A DNA stretch of 64,000 nucleotides from Aerococcus sanguinicola (GTDB taxonomy: Bacteria; Bacillota; Bacilli; Lactobacillales; Aerococcaceae), in the NCBI RefSeq assembly GCF_001543145.1, contig NZ_CP014160.1, positions 248,001 to 312,000 of the forward strand. Reading direction: 5' to 3'. Numbering within the stretch: the stretch's first letter is position 1; each line of letters begins with the position of its first letter. Below the pieces are notes generated by a model. It was not told where the DNA came from. It searched no databases and was given only the letters and a program-made list of their open reading frames with translations. A program made the translations under genes and the position numbers. Of the stretch, positions 17,691 to 27,196 are shown one piece after another.

Positions 17691-18386
17691 TTAATCTTTC
17701 AAATATTGGCCAATAAAGTCCAGGGTCAACCGGGCGCTCTTAGGGCCTACTTCAGAAATAAATTGGTCAAAGTCAATGGCTGCATCCTGCTCGGCAGTGT
17801 CTGACATGGCCCGGGCAATCAGGAAAGGAACCTGGAACTGATAGGCGACATGGGCAATCGCCGCTCCTTCCATCTCGGTACAGAGGGCACCTGGAAGATG
17901 CTGGGCAATCTCTTCCACCTTGGCTGGGCTAGCTACGAAGCTATCCCCTGAAACGACCAGACCTCGGTTGACCGTCTCCCCCTGGTCAGCCAGGCATTGT
18001 TCGAAACGTGAAAGGTAATTGGAATCTGCTTGGAAACGGGCAGGCAAGCCCTCAATCTGGCCATAAGCCTGGTCAAAGGCGGTCATGTCAACATCATGGT
18101 AGGCTGCTTCCTGGGCAAGGACCAGGTCACCCACTGCGAGCTCCTTGGCGACAGCCCCCGCCGAGCCATTATTAATAATCAGGTCAGGCCCATCCATAGC
18201 CAGCAAAGTTGTCGCTAGGGCCGCATTGACCTTGCCAATCCCACACTGGGCAATGGCAAGCTCGTGGCCTTGGTAATGGCCCCGCCAGATCTTAACGCCT
18301 GCCTGCTGGGAAGCTTCGAGGTCCGTAATTTCATCTAAATAGTAGCTAATTTCCTTGGTCAAGGCTGCAACAATGGCAATCTTCAA
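17691..18386 (-). CDS. mtnN: 5'-methylthioadenosine/S-adenosylhomocysteine nucleosidase
   Basis: MTA/SAH nucleosidase of 231 aa (also called Pfs). It recycles S-adenosylmethionine by-products and feeds LuxS. The chosen start is TTG, giving MKIAIVAALTKEI, which matches the family N-terminus and puts AGGAGG 9 nt upstream. An ATG 9 nt earlier abuts the AGGAGG and is less likely. The nucleoside-phosphorylase fold shows GIGKVNAA, NNGSAGAV, the substrate-binding CTEMEGAAIAHVAY and the SDTAEQDA active-site segment. Confidence 0.95.
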   Translation of the reverse strand: MKIAIVAALTKEISYYLDEITDLEASQQAGVKIWRGHYQGHELAIAQCGIGKVNAALATTLLAMDGPDLIINNGSAGAVAKELAVGDLVLAQEAAYHDVDMTAFDQAYGQIEGLPARFQADSNYLSRFEQCLADQGETVNRGLVVSGDSFVASPAKVEEIAQHLPGALCTEMEGAAIAHVAYQFQVPFLIARAMSDTAEQDAAIDFDQFISEVGPKSARLTLDFIGQYLKD

Positions 18387-18399
18387 GCTTTTCATCCTC

Positions 18400-18786
18400 C
18401 TATACAAAAAATGCAATCAAGGTAACAATGATAATTCCTAAGAGACTGAGCCCAATTCCCCAGTTGAGGTATTCATCAATCGGTCTTGGCTCAGGCTTTT
18501 GGTCGGCCTGGTCATCCAGCTGCTTGGCTTCCTGACCCTGGCGCCAATGCCAGGTCCTGCCCCGGTCTGAAGACTTAGCCGGCTTGGACTTGGCCCGGGG
18601 GCGCTGGCTCGCTTGGGAAGCGGGACGAGCTTTTTGCTTGGGCTTTTTGCTGGCAGCCGCTGCTTTCGGCCGAGACTTCTTCGCCTCCTGTCCGGCTTCC
18701 TGCTTGGCTTCTTCTAAGGCCTTTTCTCTTTTTTTCTTTTGGTATTTACGATAAGACTGTCGGGTAATTAGAGGATCTTTAGCCAT
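18400..18786 (-). CDS. Hypothetical basic membrane-anchored protein
   Basis: Product of 128 residues. About 100 are cytoplasmic, rich in lysine, alanine, glutamine and arginine with low complexity. One transmembrane helix ends the protein (about 106-127, NWGIGLSLLGIIIVTLIAFF). It overlaps nudF by 8 nt at its 5' end and lies 13 nt before mtnN, so it belongs to the nudF-mtnN operon. Proteins of similar build occur at this place in other lactic acid bacteria. No function is known to me. Confidence 0.75.
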   Translation of the reverse strand: MAKDPLITRQSYRKYQKKKREKALEEAKQEAGQEAKKSRPKAAAASKKPKQKARPASQASQRPRAKSKPAKSSDRGRTWHWRQGQEAKQLDDQADQKPEPRPIDEYLNWGIGLSLLGIIIVTLIAFFV

Positions 18787-19336
18787 GGTTTCCTTCCTTC
18801 AATAGTTGCTTTTCTAAGTATTGGATGGCATAGATGGTCTTCATGTCACAGATTTCCCCGCTAGCGGCTGCTTGCTTGGCTTCACTCAGGCTGAGACGGA
18901 AGACTTCGATATGTTCATCCGCATCCTGGGGTCTAGGATTGCTCACTGTTTCTAAGCCGCGACAAGAGTAGATCTGCAGGTATTCATCCAAGTAGCCGGG
19001 CGAAACATAAAATTTATCCAGGGTCTGCCAGTCCTCGGCCTGAAGCTGGGTCTCCTCTTCCAGTTCACGCTGGGCAGCGGCGAGGAAATCTTCCCCGGGA
19101 TCAACTAAACCAGCTGGAATCTCAAGAATCGGCCGCTCAATAGCCTTACGGAATTGCTTAACCAAGACCAGCCGCTGGTCCTCATCGATGGCTATAATGC
19201 CAACTGCTGGGGCATGATGGATGATTTCGCGATTAGCCTTTTCGCCATTGAAAATCTCCACGGTCTGCTTCTCTAGGGTCAGTAGACTCCCCTCATAAAT
19301 CACTTCACTGCTTAAAGTTTTTTCACCAAATTCCAT
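18779..19336 (-). CDS. nudF: ADP-ribose pyrophosphatase (Nudix hydrolase)
   Basis: Nudix hydrolase of 185 aa, likely cleaving ADP-ribose to AMP and ribose 5-phosphate. The Nudix box is GLVDPGEDFLAAAQRELEEE followed by TQL. The catalytic REL-EE residues are intact. The usual glycine near the end of the box is replaced. The N-terminus (SSEVIYEGSLLTLEKQTVEIF) matches the NudF type. It heads the nudF, hypothetical, mtnN operon. Confidence 0.92.
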   Translation of the reverse strand: MEFGEKTLSSEVIYEGSLLTLEKQTVEIFNGEKANREIIHHAPAVGIIAIDEDQRLVLVKQFRKAIERPILEIPAGLVDPGEDFLAAAQRELEEETQLQAEDWQTLDKFYVSPGYLDEYLQIYSCRGLETVSNPRPQDADEHIEVFRLSLSEAKQAAASGEICDMKTIYAIQYLEKQLLKEGNHG

Positions 19337-19467
19337 GACCTACCATCCTTTCACAAAATGATCACTTTATATTATACATGGAAAATTATAAATATTCTTC
19401 TAAATCCACTCTCCTTTGCTAGCTAAGCAAAGTCATCCCTAAGACGGATGGGCTGGGAAGAATTCCT

Positions 19468-19476
19468 TGCTATAAT
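19468..19476 (+). promoter_or_regulatory. xpaC-telA promoter (extended -10)
   Basis: TGCTATAAT (TATAAT at 19471-19476) lies 30 nt before the xpaC start, with a purine-rich ribosome site AAAGAAGG after it. Confidence 0.6.
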
Positions 19477-19506
19477 AACATTAAAATTAGTAAAGAAGGC
19501 GGTTTA

Positions 19507-20073
19507 ATGAAGAAAATATGTAAACGAACTTGGGACCAGGTCCTCTACAGTCCCTTCAATGTTTTATTGATTCTAGCGGCCTGGTGGCTAGACTTAAAGT
19601 TCTGGCCGACCCTAGCGACCATCCTGCTAGTCAACTTTGCCATCTGCTACTATCTTGAAAAACGAAATTCAGCCCCCCATCTCTCCCGGAAAAACTACCA
19701 GCACTATAAGGAACATGGTCTGTCCGACCAAGACATCCAGTATTTTCGCCAGGAGATGGCAACTAGCCTAGAGCAAATCGAACGCATCCTAGCCCTTCTC
19801 GCCCAAACAGGCAGGAAGTCGCATGGTCAAGTCAAGGCCCAAGCGATCAAGGCCTACTTCCATGCCATCCAGCAAGAGCCCCACTTATTGGCTGATTCAG
19901 CGGACTTTCGCTACCAGCTCCTCCCTAGCTTAGAGAAGGAATTGCGCCACTACCAACTCTTAACCACAGCTCGGGAAGACGCTAGTGAACTGGCTGCCAG
20001 CCGCGAAGAACTCGACCGCTTAGGCAAGGAGATCCAAGCATCTTACAAAGACTTTCTTACCCTCACGATCTAG
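19507..20073 (+). CDS. xpaC: XpaC-like 5-bromo-4-chloroindolyl phosphate hydrolysis family protein
   Basis: Product of 188 aa with two hydrophobic segments near the N-terminus (about 14-52) and a helical, charged cytoplasmic remainder. The family is named from a Bacillus phenotype and its biochemical role is not settled. It lies 14 nt before telA, the same pairing found in Bacillus and many lactic acid bacteria, where the two are linked with envelope stress and toxic-anion or bacteriocin tolerance. Confidence 0.8.
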   Translation: MKKICKRTWDQVLYSPFNVLLILAAWWLDLKFWPTLATILLVNFAICYYLEKRNSAPHLSRKNYQHYKEHGLSDQDIQYFRQEMATSLEQIERILALLAQTGRKSHGQVKAQAIKAYFHAIQQEPHLLADSADFRYQLLPSLEKELRHYQLLTTAREDASELAASREELDRLGKEIQASYKDFLTLTI

Positions 20074-20087
20074 AAGGAGTGTTGTTA

Positions 20088-21251
20088 ATGACTCAGAATA
20101 ATTTTTCTAATGATTTCGATGACCTATTAGCCCAGCCTTTTGCCCTTGACCAGGAGGAAGGAGAGCTCCAGCCCCAAGCTCAAAAGCAGGAGACAAGTCT
20201 CTTCGACCGCTTGTCGGATAAGGAGAAACAGCAAGCCCAGGCCATGGCCAAGATGATTGACGAAAAGAATATGTCCGGCCTGACCGCTTACGGCAGCAAG
20301 GCCCAGTCCAAGCTCAACCAATTCTCCCATGCCATGATCGACCAGGTGCGCAATAAGGATACTGGAGAGATTGGGGTCAGCCTGCGCCAGCTCATGGATC
20401 GCTTAAATGAGAGCGAGTTGAACAAGCTCCAACAAAAAGAGACGAATCCCATCAAACGTTTCTTCAACCGGTCCAAGCTCTCTCTCTATGAGGCCAACGC
20501 CAAATTCCAACAAGTTGCCGTCCAAGTCGACCAAATCGCTGACCAATTAGACCGCCACCAGGCCCAACTGCTCAAGGACAACCAAGACCTGGATGGCCTC
20601 TATGACGAAAACTATGAATTCTTCAAGGTGCTGAATATCTATATTGCGGCAGCCCAGCTCAAGTACCAAGAGCTCCAAGAAGAATTGATCCCTCAAAAAG
20701 TTCAAGAAGCCCAGGCAGCAGACAATCAAATGGTCGCCCAAGAACTCGCCGACCTTCGTCAATTCGCCAGCCGCCTCGAGAAGCGGATCTACGACCTCAA
20801 GTTAACCCGCCAAGTCTCTATCCAGCAAGCACCGCAGATCCGCCTGATCCAAAATACCAACCAGGCTCTGGCTGAAAAGATCCAGTCCTCAGTTCACACG
20901 GCCATCCCCCTCTGGAAGAACCAGATGGCGATCCAACTCTCCCTCCAGCGGCAGAGCGATGCCCTCAAGGCCCAACAAGCAGTTACAGATACAACTAACC
21001 AGCTCCTCCGTCAGAATGCGGATATGTTGGAACAATCTAGCTTAGAGATCAGCCGGGAAAATGAGCGGGGCATCGTCGACATCGAAACCCTCGAGCATGT
21101 CCAAAAGAGCCTGGTCCATACCATTGAAGAGACCTTCCAAATCCAACAAGAAGGCCGGAAGAAGCGCCAAGAAGCAGAAGGCCGACTCCTCAATATGGAA
21201 GACCGACTCAAAGAAAGCTTGCTCAAAGATATGGACCGTCGCCAGGCCTAG
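20088..21251 (+). CDS. telA: Toxic anion resistance protein TelA
   Basis: TelA family protein of 387 aa, soluble and mostly alpha-helical. The ATG at 20088 is chosen because AAGGAG lies 9 nt before it. A GTG 9 nt upstream overlaps that site. Family segments include IDQVRNKDTGEIGVSLRQLM and ALAEKIQSSVHTAIPLWKNQ. The family is associated with tellurite and envelope-stress resistance, but the mechanism is unknown. Confidence 0.9.
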   Translation: MTQNNFSNDFDDLLAQPFALDQEEGELQPQAQKQETSLFDRLSDKEKQQAQAMAKMIDEKNMSGLTAYGSKAQSKLNQFSHAMIDQVRNKDTGEIGVSLRQLMDRLNESELNKLQQKETNPIKRFFNRSKLSLYEANAKFQQVAVQVDQIADQLDRHQAQLLKDNQDLDGLYDENYEFFKVLNIYIAAAQLKYQELQEELIPQKVQEAQAADNQMVAQELADLRQFASRLEKRIYDLKLTRQVSIQQAPQIRLIQNTNQALAEKIQSSVHTAIPLWKNQMAIQLSLQRQSDALKAQQAVTDTTNQLLRQNADMLEQSSLEISRENERGIVDIETLEHVQKSLVHTIEETFQIQQEGRKKRQEAEGRLLNMEDRLKESLLKDMDRRQA

Positions 21252-21273
21252 ACACTGGACCTGGGGCTAAGAA

Positions 21274-21302
21274 TTGCCTCAAATACACGAATGTACTATA
21301 AT
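21274..21302 (+). promoter_or_regulatory. Promoter of GlsB-family gene
   Basis: -35 TTGCCT (21274-21279), 17-nt spacer, -10 TATAAT (21297-21302), 25 nt before the start codon. It gives the gene its own transcript separate from telA. Confidence 0.75.
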
Positions 21303-21327
21303 TGTTATATATTAAAGAAGGAAAGGG

Positions 21328-21576
21328 ATGAATCACATGCTTTGGACACTTATCTGGGGCGGTATCGTTGGTGCAATCGCAGGATGGATTGCAGGCAAGG
21401 ATATCCCATTTAGAATTATCGGTAACATCGTTGCTGGTCTCATCGGCAGCTGGATTGGCGGTAAACTCCTACCCGTCTTCGGCCCAGTTTGGGGCGGAAT
21501 TGCTATTATTCCATCCATCATTGGCGCCGTTATCTTAGTCATCTTAGTTTCTTGGCTCATGCGCCGCTTCGCATAA
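21328..21576 (+). CDS. GlsB/YeaQ/YmgE family membrane protein
   Basis: Product of 82 aa with three hydrophobic, glycine-rich helices (GGIVGAIAGWIAGKDIPF, NIVAGLIGSWIGGKLLP, SIIGAVILVILVSWLMRR). This is the transglycosylase-associated small membrane family often induced by general stress. Two ATGs are possible: 21328, or 21337 giving MLWTLIWGG. Both have a usable AAGG upstream. A strong terminator follows within 30 nt. Confidence 0.88.
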   Translation: MNHMLWTLIWGGIVGAIAGWIAGKDIPFRIIGNIVAGLIGSWIGGKLLPVFGPVWGGIAIIPSIIGAVILVILVSWLMRRFA

Positions 21577-21603
21577 AACGGTAGCATAAGCTAAGAAAAA
21601 CAC

Positions 21604-21635
21604 AGGCTGTGTCCCTCCGGATACAGCCTTTTTTA
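21604..21635 (+). terminator. Terminator of the GlsB-family gene
   Basis: AGGCTGTGTCC pairs with GGATACAGCCT (one G-U pair), loop CTCC, then six T. Family A array III starts 4 nt later. Confidence 0.88.
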
Positions 21636-21638
21636 TAA

Positions 21639-21937
21639 GGGTGTGAGCAAAGGCGTTCAGAAAGGGATGACTGGAAGCAAAGAGGATAAGAGCGGCTTTA
21701 GCCGGTCGTTCCACTTTGCTGAAGTCACTCCCTTTCTGCCTTTGCGAACCCGACTAGACAGGGTGTGAAGGCTAGCGGGAGAAATAGAGCTCTGGAACCA
21801 AAAGCCAGAGAAGACTTCAAGTCTTCGGCGGATTTTGGTGAAGAGGAGCTATTTCTGCTAGCCTGAACCCGACTAGGGTATGAGGAAGACCCCTTAGCTT
21901 TGGATACTTGTAGTAAGCCGGAATAAGAGCAAGCAAG
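21639..21937 (+). repeat. Family A hairpin repeat array III (two full, one degenerate copy)
   Basis: Full copies are 21639-21756 (outer arms GCAAAGGC/GCCTTTGC) and 21761-21875 (outer arms GGCTAGC/GCTAGCC). A third begins GGTATGAG at 21877 and decays after about 60 nt into the 41-bp tandem repeats. All are head to tail with the upstream gene. Confidence 0.9.
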
Positions 21938-22060
21938 ACTTGCTAAGAGAGACCTCGTTCGCATCTTGTCGCCAAGCTACTTGCTAATAGAGATCTTGTT
22001 CGCTAGTTGACCCCAGCCTACTTGCTAATGGAGGGTTCGTTCACAAGTTGCTAGACCCCA
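21938..22060 (+). repeat. Family C: three 41-bp tandem units, locus 1
   Basis: Units 21938-21978, 21979-22019 and 22020-22060 all begin ACTTGCTAA and share GAG, TTGTTCGC/TCGTTC, and a CCAAGCT or CCAGCCT end. Each is exactly 41 bp. The same unit occurs in reverse at 27197-27319. Confidence 0.85.
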
Positions 22061-22093
22061 AGGCATGCTCACTAGCAGACTTTATTAAAAACA

Positions 22094-22132
22094 AAAACTG
22101 TGCGAAACCTAAATTCTAGGTCGCACAGTTTT
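22094..22132 (-). terminator. Cold-shock gene terminator
   Basis: AAAACTGTGCGA pairs with TCGCACAGTTTT, with an inner CCTA/TAGG stem, and T runs on both sides, 13 nt after the csp stop codon. Confidence 0.85.
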
Positions 22133-22144
22133 ATTTTCGAGCAA

Positions 22145-22357
22145 TTATTGGTCAAGATGAATGTTCACTGCCTGTGGGCCACGCTCTCCTTCCGCAATTT
22201 CAAAGCGGAGCTTTTGCCCTGCTTTGAGTTGGTGGCTAAAGGCACCTTGGAGGGCAGAAGCATGGAAGAAAAGACTATCTTCTTCGGGATTTTGTGGGAG
22301 GTCGATAAAACCATACCCCTTATCAGCTGAATAAGATTTCACGATTCCTTGGTACAT
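22145..22357 (-). CDS. Cold-shock domain protein
   Basis: RNA/DNA-binding cold-shock protein of 70 aa. It carries RNP1 (KGYGFIDL) and RNP2 (LFFHASAL). The beta-barrel core is conserved, but the sequence is shorter and more divergent than CspB-type proteins (NPEEDS insert, no VFVHFS). It lies 4 nt after ileS and is likely cotranscribed with it. Confidence 0.88.
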   Translation of the reverse strand: MYQGIVKSYSADKGYGFIDLPQNPEEDSLFFHASALQGAFSHQLKAGQKLRFEIAEGERGPQAVNIHLDQ

Positions 22358-22361
22358 GAAT

Positions 22362-25145
22362 TTACTCCTCTTCTTCTACTAAGGCTTGAGGGAAGTGTTC
22401 GCTGACAATGTCATAGCAGCGTTGGCAAAGCGTTGGTGCTTCAGGGATTTGACCCACGCTTGGGTAAACGCCCCGGCAACGTTGGCAAACTTCACCGTCT
22501 GCCTGGGTCACTTCCAAGGCATAGTGGCCATAGTCATGGGCTTGGTCAGACTTCTCTTCTAGCGGCTTGATTTCAACTTGTGAGACAATCAAATAGGTCC
22601 GGAGTTGGTCGCCAACTTGGGCCAGTTTGCTTTGGGTATCCGCATCGGCATAGATAATCAGGTCAGCTTCAAGTGACTTCCCGATTAACTTGGCATTTCT
22701 AGCTTCTTCCAAGCTCTTGTTGACATCGTCACGGAAATCGAGGAAGGCATTCCAGAAGTCCAATAATTCTTGGCTGTTGCTGTAGACTTTTAGCTCAGGG
22801 AATTCAGCCAATTGGGCATAGTCTTCTTCTTCATCCAGATATTGCCAGATTTCTTCAGTCGTATGTGGGATAACTGGTGTGAGCAAGAGGGTCAGGTCTC
22901 TAACGACTTGGTACATTACGGTCTGCATCTTCCGACGGGCTGGGCTATCCGCTAATTCAATATAAGTTACATCCTTGGAATAATCCAGGTAGAAGCTGGA
23001 CATTTCCGTTGTCAGGAAGTTGAGGATGCCTTGGTAGACGGTCATGAAGTCATAGCGGTCATAGGCAGCTTCTACTTCTTTAACCAGTTCATTGAGCTTG
23101 TTGAGCATGAATTGGTCGATTGGGTCTAAGTTGTCATAGCTGACAGCATTTTCACTTGGCTTGAAGTCGGTCAGGTTACCCAACATGAAGCGGATCGTGT
23201 TGCGGATCTTGCGGTAAGCTTCAGACACTTGGCCGAGGATATCGTCAGAAATCCGCACATCGTATAAGGTATCGGCAGAAGTTACCCAGAGTCTCAGGAT
23301 ATCGGCTCCGCGTTGCTTGCAGACATCATTTGGTGACACGGTATTACCTAAAGACTTACTCATCTTGCGTCCTTCCCCATCATTAACGAAACCTTGGGAA
23401 AGTACGGCCCGGTAAGGTGCTTGGTCGTTAACAGCAACTGAGGTTAACAGACTTGAGTTAAACCAGCCCCGGTATTGGTCAGAACCTTCTAGATAGAGGT
23501 CAGCTGGGAAGGTTAAATTATCCCGTGTCCCTAAGACGCCGGCGTGGGTTGAGCCAGAATCAAACCAAACATCCATGATGTCCATTTCCTTGGTAAATTG
23601 GCCATTGGGTGAACCAGGATGGCTGAAGCCTTCAGGAAGTAAGTCCTTAGCCTCCCATTCGAACCAGACATTAGAACCGTGTTCACCGACAAGCTCTGCC
23701 ACATGGTTAATGGTTTCTTCGCTAATGATTTCTTGGCCATCTTCGGCATAGAAGATAGGGAGCGGTACACCCCATACCCGTTGGCGGGAGATAACCCAGT
23801 CGCCCCGGTCGCGGATCATATTGTAGATGCGTTTTTCACCAGAAGGATGGAGCCAGTCCACTTCATTCTCAATGGCTTCAAGCGAACGGTCACGGATCTT
23901 ATCAACGGAGCAGAACCATTGTGGGGTTGCCCGGTAGATGACCGGTTTCTTGGTCCGCCAGTCATGAGGGTAGCTGTGGGTGAAGTAAGACACATGGAGC
24001 AAGGCCCCAACTTCTTTTAACTTGTCGAGGACTTTTTCATTCCCATCTTCATAGAAGACACCTTCTAGGCCAGGAGCTTCGTCAGTATAGCAACCTTGGT
24101 CGTCAATTGGCGATAGGGCGTCTAAACCGTAAGCTTGGCCAATATAAAAGTCGTCTTCCCCGTGGCCAGGAGCGGTGTGGACCAGGCCAGTACCGGAATC
24201 TGCGGTGACGTGGGTCCCTACCATAACGAGGGAATCCCGGTCATAGAAAGGATGCTGGGCCACCATGCGGTCCATTTCAGAGCCTTTAATTTCATCAATT
24301 TCTTGGTAGTCTTCCCAGCCTAAAGTTTCCGCTACGTCTTCTAAGAGCTCCTTAGCAATCACGAAATGACGGCCATCCACTTCAACAAGCGAATAGATAA
24401 AGTCAGGGTGGACGGAGATCCCGAGGTTGGCTGGTAAGGTCCAAGGGGTCGTGGTCCAGATCACGAGTTCGCTATCTTCTGGCAACTTGCCCTGGCCATC
24501 CTTTAGCTTGAAGGCCACGTAGATACTTGGAGATTCCACATCCCGGTATTCAACTTCAGCTTCGGCTAGGGTTGATTCACTGGATGGTGACCAGTAAACT
24601 GGACGCTTGCCCTTATAAATGAGGCCCTTGGCAGCCATCTTACCGAAGACACGGATTTGTTCTTCTTCAAATTTCGGATCCAAGGTCACATAAGGATTGT
24701 CCCATTCTCCAGCAACGCCTAAACGTTTGAAGTCTTCCTTTTGTCCTTCAATTTGTTTCCAGGCATAGTCTTCGCAGATTTTACGGAATTCTGCGGTTGA
24801 CAAGGCTTTGCGGTCCACACCGGAATTGGTGACAGCTTGTTCAATAGGCAGGCCGTGGGTATCCCAGCCTGGTACATAAGGTGCCCGGTAGCCTGACATA
24901 GACTTGGACCGGACAATAATATCCTTAGCAATCTTATTCATGGCGTGGCCAATGTGGATCGCCCCATTAGCATAGGGAGGGCCATCGTGGAGGACAAAGG
25001 GTGTCTTGTCCTTGTTTAAGGCTTGGCGCTTACCATAGATATCTTGTTCTTCCCATTCTTTTTGTCGTTCAACTTCTTTAACTGGTAGGTTCCCGCGCAT
25101 TGGGAACTTAGTTTTCCCTAAATTAAGGGTTTCTTTCATCTTCAT
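22362..25145 (-). CDS. ileS: Isoleucyl-tRNA synthetase
   Basis: Class I synthetase of 927 aa. The chosen start gives [20 protein letters not shown]. Upstream in-frame codons lie inside the T-box leader. The HIGH motif is in [16 protein letters not shown], and KMSKS is in [10 protein letters not shown]. An editing domain lies between. A C-terminal zinc site has paired cysteines (CQRC ... CQRC). Length is normal for the bacterial type with the zinc tail. Expression is set by the T-box leader. Confidence 0.98.
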   Translation of the reverse strand: MKMKETLNLGKTKFPMRGNLPVKEVERQKEWEEQDIYGKRQALNKDKTPFVLHDGPPYANGAIHIGHAMNKIAKDIIVRSKSMSGYRAPYVPGWDTHGLPIEQAVTNSGVDRKALSTAEFRKICEDYAWKQIEGQKEDFKRLGVAGEWDNPYVTLDPKFEEEQIRVFGKMAAKGLIYKGKRPVYWSPSSESTLAEAEVEYRDVESPSIYVAFKLKDGQGKLPEDSELVIWTTTPWTLPANLGISVHPDFIYSLVEVDGRHFVIAKELLEDVAETLGWEDYQEIDEIKGSEMDRMVAQHPFYDRDSLVMVGTHVTADSGTGLVHTAPGHGEDDFYIGQAYGLDALSPIDDQGCYTDEAPGLEGVFYEDGNEKVLDKLKEVGALLHVSYFTHSYPHDWRTKKPVIYRATPQWFCSVDKIRDRSLEAIENEVDWLHPSGEKRIYNMIRDRGDWVISRQRVWGVPLPIFYAEDGQEIISEETINHVAELVGEHGSNVWFEWEAKDLLPEGFSHPGSPNGQFTKEMDIMDVWFDSGSTHAGVLGTRDNLTFPADLYLEGSDQYRGWFNSSLLTSVAVNDQAPYRAVLSQGFVNDGEGRKMSKSLGNTVSPNDVCKQRGADILRLWVTSADTLYDVRISDDILGQVSEAYRKIRNTIRFMLGNLTDFKPSENAVSYDNLDPIDQFMLNKLNELVKEVEAAYDRYDFMTVYQGILNFLTTEMSSFYLDYSKDVTYIELADSPARRKMQTVMYQVVRDLTLLLTPVIPHTTEEIWQYLDEEEDYAQLAEFPELKVYSNSQELLDFWNAFLDFRDDVNKSLEEARNAKLIGKSLEADLIIYADADTQSKLAQVGDQLRTYLIVSQVEIKPLEEKSDQAHDYGHYALEVTQADGEVCQRCRGVYPSVGQIPEAPTLCQRCYDIVSEHFPQALVEEEE

Positions 25146-25182
25146 GCTTTTCCCCGCTTTCTTTGATCCATATCCTGTACAT

Positions 25183-25404
25183 AAAAAAAGCTCCATCCGC
25201 AAGGGACGAAGCGATCGTGGTACCACCCAAATTTAGTTGCAAGCAACTCTTAAAGCGTTAACGCCGCTAACGTCTCCGCCTACTTCATTTCAGCAGAGCC
25301 TCATTCGGATGATAATCTTAAGTTTAGCTTAGTCTGCTTCACAGCTACCGCAGATTCTCTGATAAGCGCCCCTTAAGACCGTGTTCCGTTCTGTTTTATA
25401 TACA
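25183..25404 (-). promoter_or_regulatory. Ile-specific T-box leader of ileS
   Basis: Reading the minus strand, a structured leader contains the stem I signature AGAGAATCTGCGGTAGCTG, a candidate AUC specifier in TTATCATCCG, the T-box sequence GGGTGGTACCACG (25216-25228), and a terminator in which GCTTCGTCC pairs with GGATGGAGC followed by seven T (25183-25212). Uncharged tRNA-Ile would stabilise the antiterminator and allow ileS transcription. Confidence 0.93.
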
Positions 25405-25410
25405 TGGCTA

Positions 25411-25439
25411 ATGATACTAAAATTCTTCTCATTTTTCAA
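25411..25439 (-). promoter_or_regulatory. ileS promoter
   Basis: -35 TTGAAA (25434-25439), 17-nt spacer, -10 TATCAT (25411-25416), directly before the T-box leader and just past the divIVA stop codon. Confidence 0.75.
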
Positions 25440-25450
25440 GCCCAGACTTC

Positions 25451-26239
25451 TTAATCGTCCGGCTCATCCGCATTCTTAAAGACTAATGCTTGCTTTTCTT
25501 CAGGGGCTGCCCCTATTCCCTCCTGGCTTGGCGCTTCTTCTTGGGCGGCTTGGCCTTGGGTGAGGTGCTCAACATCTTCGGGCTCGAGGACCTCCTTGAC
25601 TTCATCAGGCATGACAGCCACTTGGTCATTGTTGAAGAATTCTTCCTTCTGCTTGGCTTCATCGACTTGGGCATTGGCCAGGTCGAAGATTTCTGCCGCC
25701 TTGTCGTTGCGTACAGGCAGATCCAAGTCAGCGATCAATTCTTCAAGGTTAGGGCAGTCGCCCCGGGCTTCTTCGCGAGCGGTGAAAATCTTATCCCAAC
25801 GCTCATCTTCTAAGCTCTGTTGGCTATTGTGGATGAGCCCTAAGAGCTGGCCCCTGAGCACCTGGCCGTGCTGTTGGAGATAGGTTGTTTCGGTATCGAC
25901 AGCCACAGCTCGTTCTGCTGCCTGGGTCAAGAGCTCATTGGCCGACTCTTCAGCCCGGCTAACAATTAGTTCAGCCTCGTTGAGAGCTTCTTCCCGCAAT
26001 TTATCTGCGGCTTCTTGGGCCACCACAATGGACCGGTTGAGGGCTGATTCCTTGCCCCGGAATTCATCCAATTCAGCATTTTTTTCGAAGATTTCTTGCT
26101 GCATGTACTGGTTTAAGGTTTCCAGATTATCCATGGCGTGTCTCACTTCTTGCAGGAAGCTGTCCACCTCTTGTTTGTCATAGCCTGATAATTTACTCTT
26201 GAAGGTTTTATCCTTTAAATCACTTGCATTCACTATCAT
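25451..26239 (-). CDS. divIVA: Cell division initiation protein DivIVA
   Basis: DivIVA of 262 aa, a coiled-coil protein that binds curved membrane at poles and septa. The ATG at 26239 (MIVNASDLKDKTF) places the first conserved Phe at position 13, as in Bacillus. Alternative TTG and GTG starts exist. The N-terminal domain keeps GYDKQEVDSFLQEV. The residues equivalent to the membrane-inserting Phe17-Arg18 of Bacillus are Leu17-Ser18, with Lys16 before them. A long coiled coil and an acidic tail follow. Confidence 0.93.
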   Translation of the reverse strand: MIVNASDLKDKTFKSKLSGYDKQEVDSFLQEVRHAMDNLETLNQYMQQEIFEKNAELDEFRGKESALNRSIVVAQEAADKLREEALNEAELIVSRAEESANELLTQAAERAVAVDTETTYLQQHGQVLRGQLLGLIHNSQQSLEDERWDKIFTAREEARGDCPNLEELIADLDLPVRNDKAAEIFDLANAQVDEAKQKEEFFNNDQVAVMPDEVKEVLEPEDVEHLTQGQAAQEEAPSQEGIGAAPEEKQALVFKNADEPDD

Positions 26240-26249
26240 CAACCTCTTT

Positions 26250-27038
26250 TCATTGATTCGCTAAATACTGGATGGCCAAGCGGACCTTGCCCTTCTTGGA
26301 CTGGCCGAGGATCTGGTCAATATAGAGCCGGCCGTAGCCGCGGACACTGAGAGTATCGCCAACAGCCACTTCCCGGTCTACCCGGTCTTGGACCTGCCAG
26401 TTCTGCTTAATGCCCTTAGCTTGGACCAGTGACTTGGCCTTGGTTCGAGACAAGTTAAGGGCTTCAGCCAGGACCAGGTCCAAGCGCAAGGAGGCCGCAC
26501 TAATAGGCCGCTCTTGCCAGTTCTCCTGGCTCTGGACGCGGTCTGACCAAGGGATGGGCTGGAGCGCCACCTTGGCCCGGCCCACCCGATCGACTTCTTG
26601 GATGAAGAAAGGCAAGAGCTCTTGGCTGGTAATGAATTGCCATCGCTCGCCATCGCTAAGGATATCTCCCAAGACCTTGCGCTCCAGCCCCTGTCCCAAC
26701 AAACTGCCCAGAACTTGGCGGTGACTCAGCTGGTTAAACTTCTTGGCATAGGAAATCTCAACCAGGACCAAGTCATAGTCCACTTCTTCCGCTTCAAGAT
26801 AAGGAGGATAGATCAAGAGACGCTGGCGCTCGGCCTGGTCATAGCCTCCCCAGAAGGCATAGCGATAGTCTGAATGGGACTGGCCCAGAACTGTTTGGGC
26901 AATCACCTGTTCTCTCGGATCGAGAAAGTCGGACAAAATAGGCCGGTATTGGTCAAGAACCTGGCCTTGCCAGTCTAGCACTTGTTCGACGAAATTTTTT
27001 TCTTCTGCAGGAAAATGTTGGAATAGGTCTCCCGACAA
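26250..27038 (-). CDS. ylmH: YlmH-type S4-domain RNA-binding protein
   Basis: Product of 262 aa with a TTG start (AGGAGG 8 nt upstream). The N-terminal and central YlmH region precedes a C-terminal S4 RNA-binding domain (about 180-250, LRLDLVLAEALNLSRTKAKS, then LVQAKGIKQNW). YlmH lies at this dcw position across Gram-positives, and Bacillus YlmH is reported to act in ribosome rescue. It is separated from yggT by 880 bp of repeats, so it may be expressed apart from the rest of the cluster. Confidence 0.92.
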   Translation of the reverse strand: MSGDLFQHFPAEEKNFVEQVLDWQGQVLDQYRPILSDFLDPREQVIAQTVLGQSHSDYRYAFWGGYDQAERQRLLIYPPYLEAEEVDYDLVLVEISYAKKFNQLSHRQVLGSLLGQGLERKVLGDILSDGERWQFITSQELLPFFIQEVDRVGRAKVALQPIPWSDRVQSQENWQERPISAASLRLDLVLAEALNLSRTKAKSLVQAKGIKQNWQVQDRVDREVAVGDTLSVRGYGRLYIDQILGQSKKGKVRLAIQYLANQ

Positions 27039-27196
27039 ATCGGAGCCCTCCTTTCTACACTCTTTCCTTTATTCTACACTAAGACTTACCCAAGTGGAAA
27101 GAATTCGCTGAAAATTGCAGGCAAGATTTATAAAGTTAACAGCAGACTATAGGAAGTTGTGCTGGTTCTCTTATCAATTGGCTTGCTGGGCGTCCC

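Noticed and set aside
25146..25226. Upstream in-frame start for ileS
   Set aside because: These codons lie in the T-box terminator and antiterminator, and the family N-terminus fits the start at 25145.
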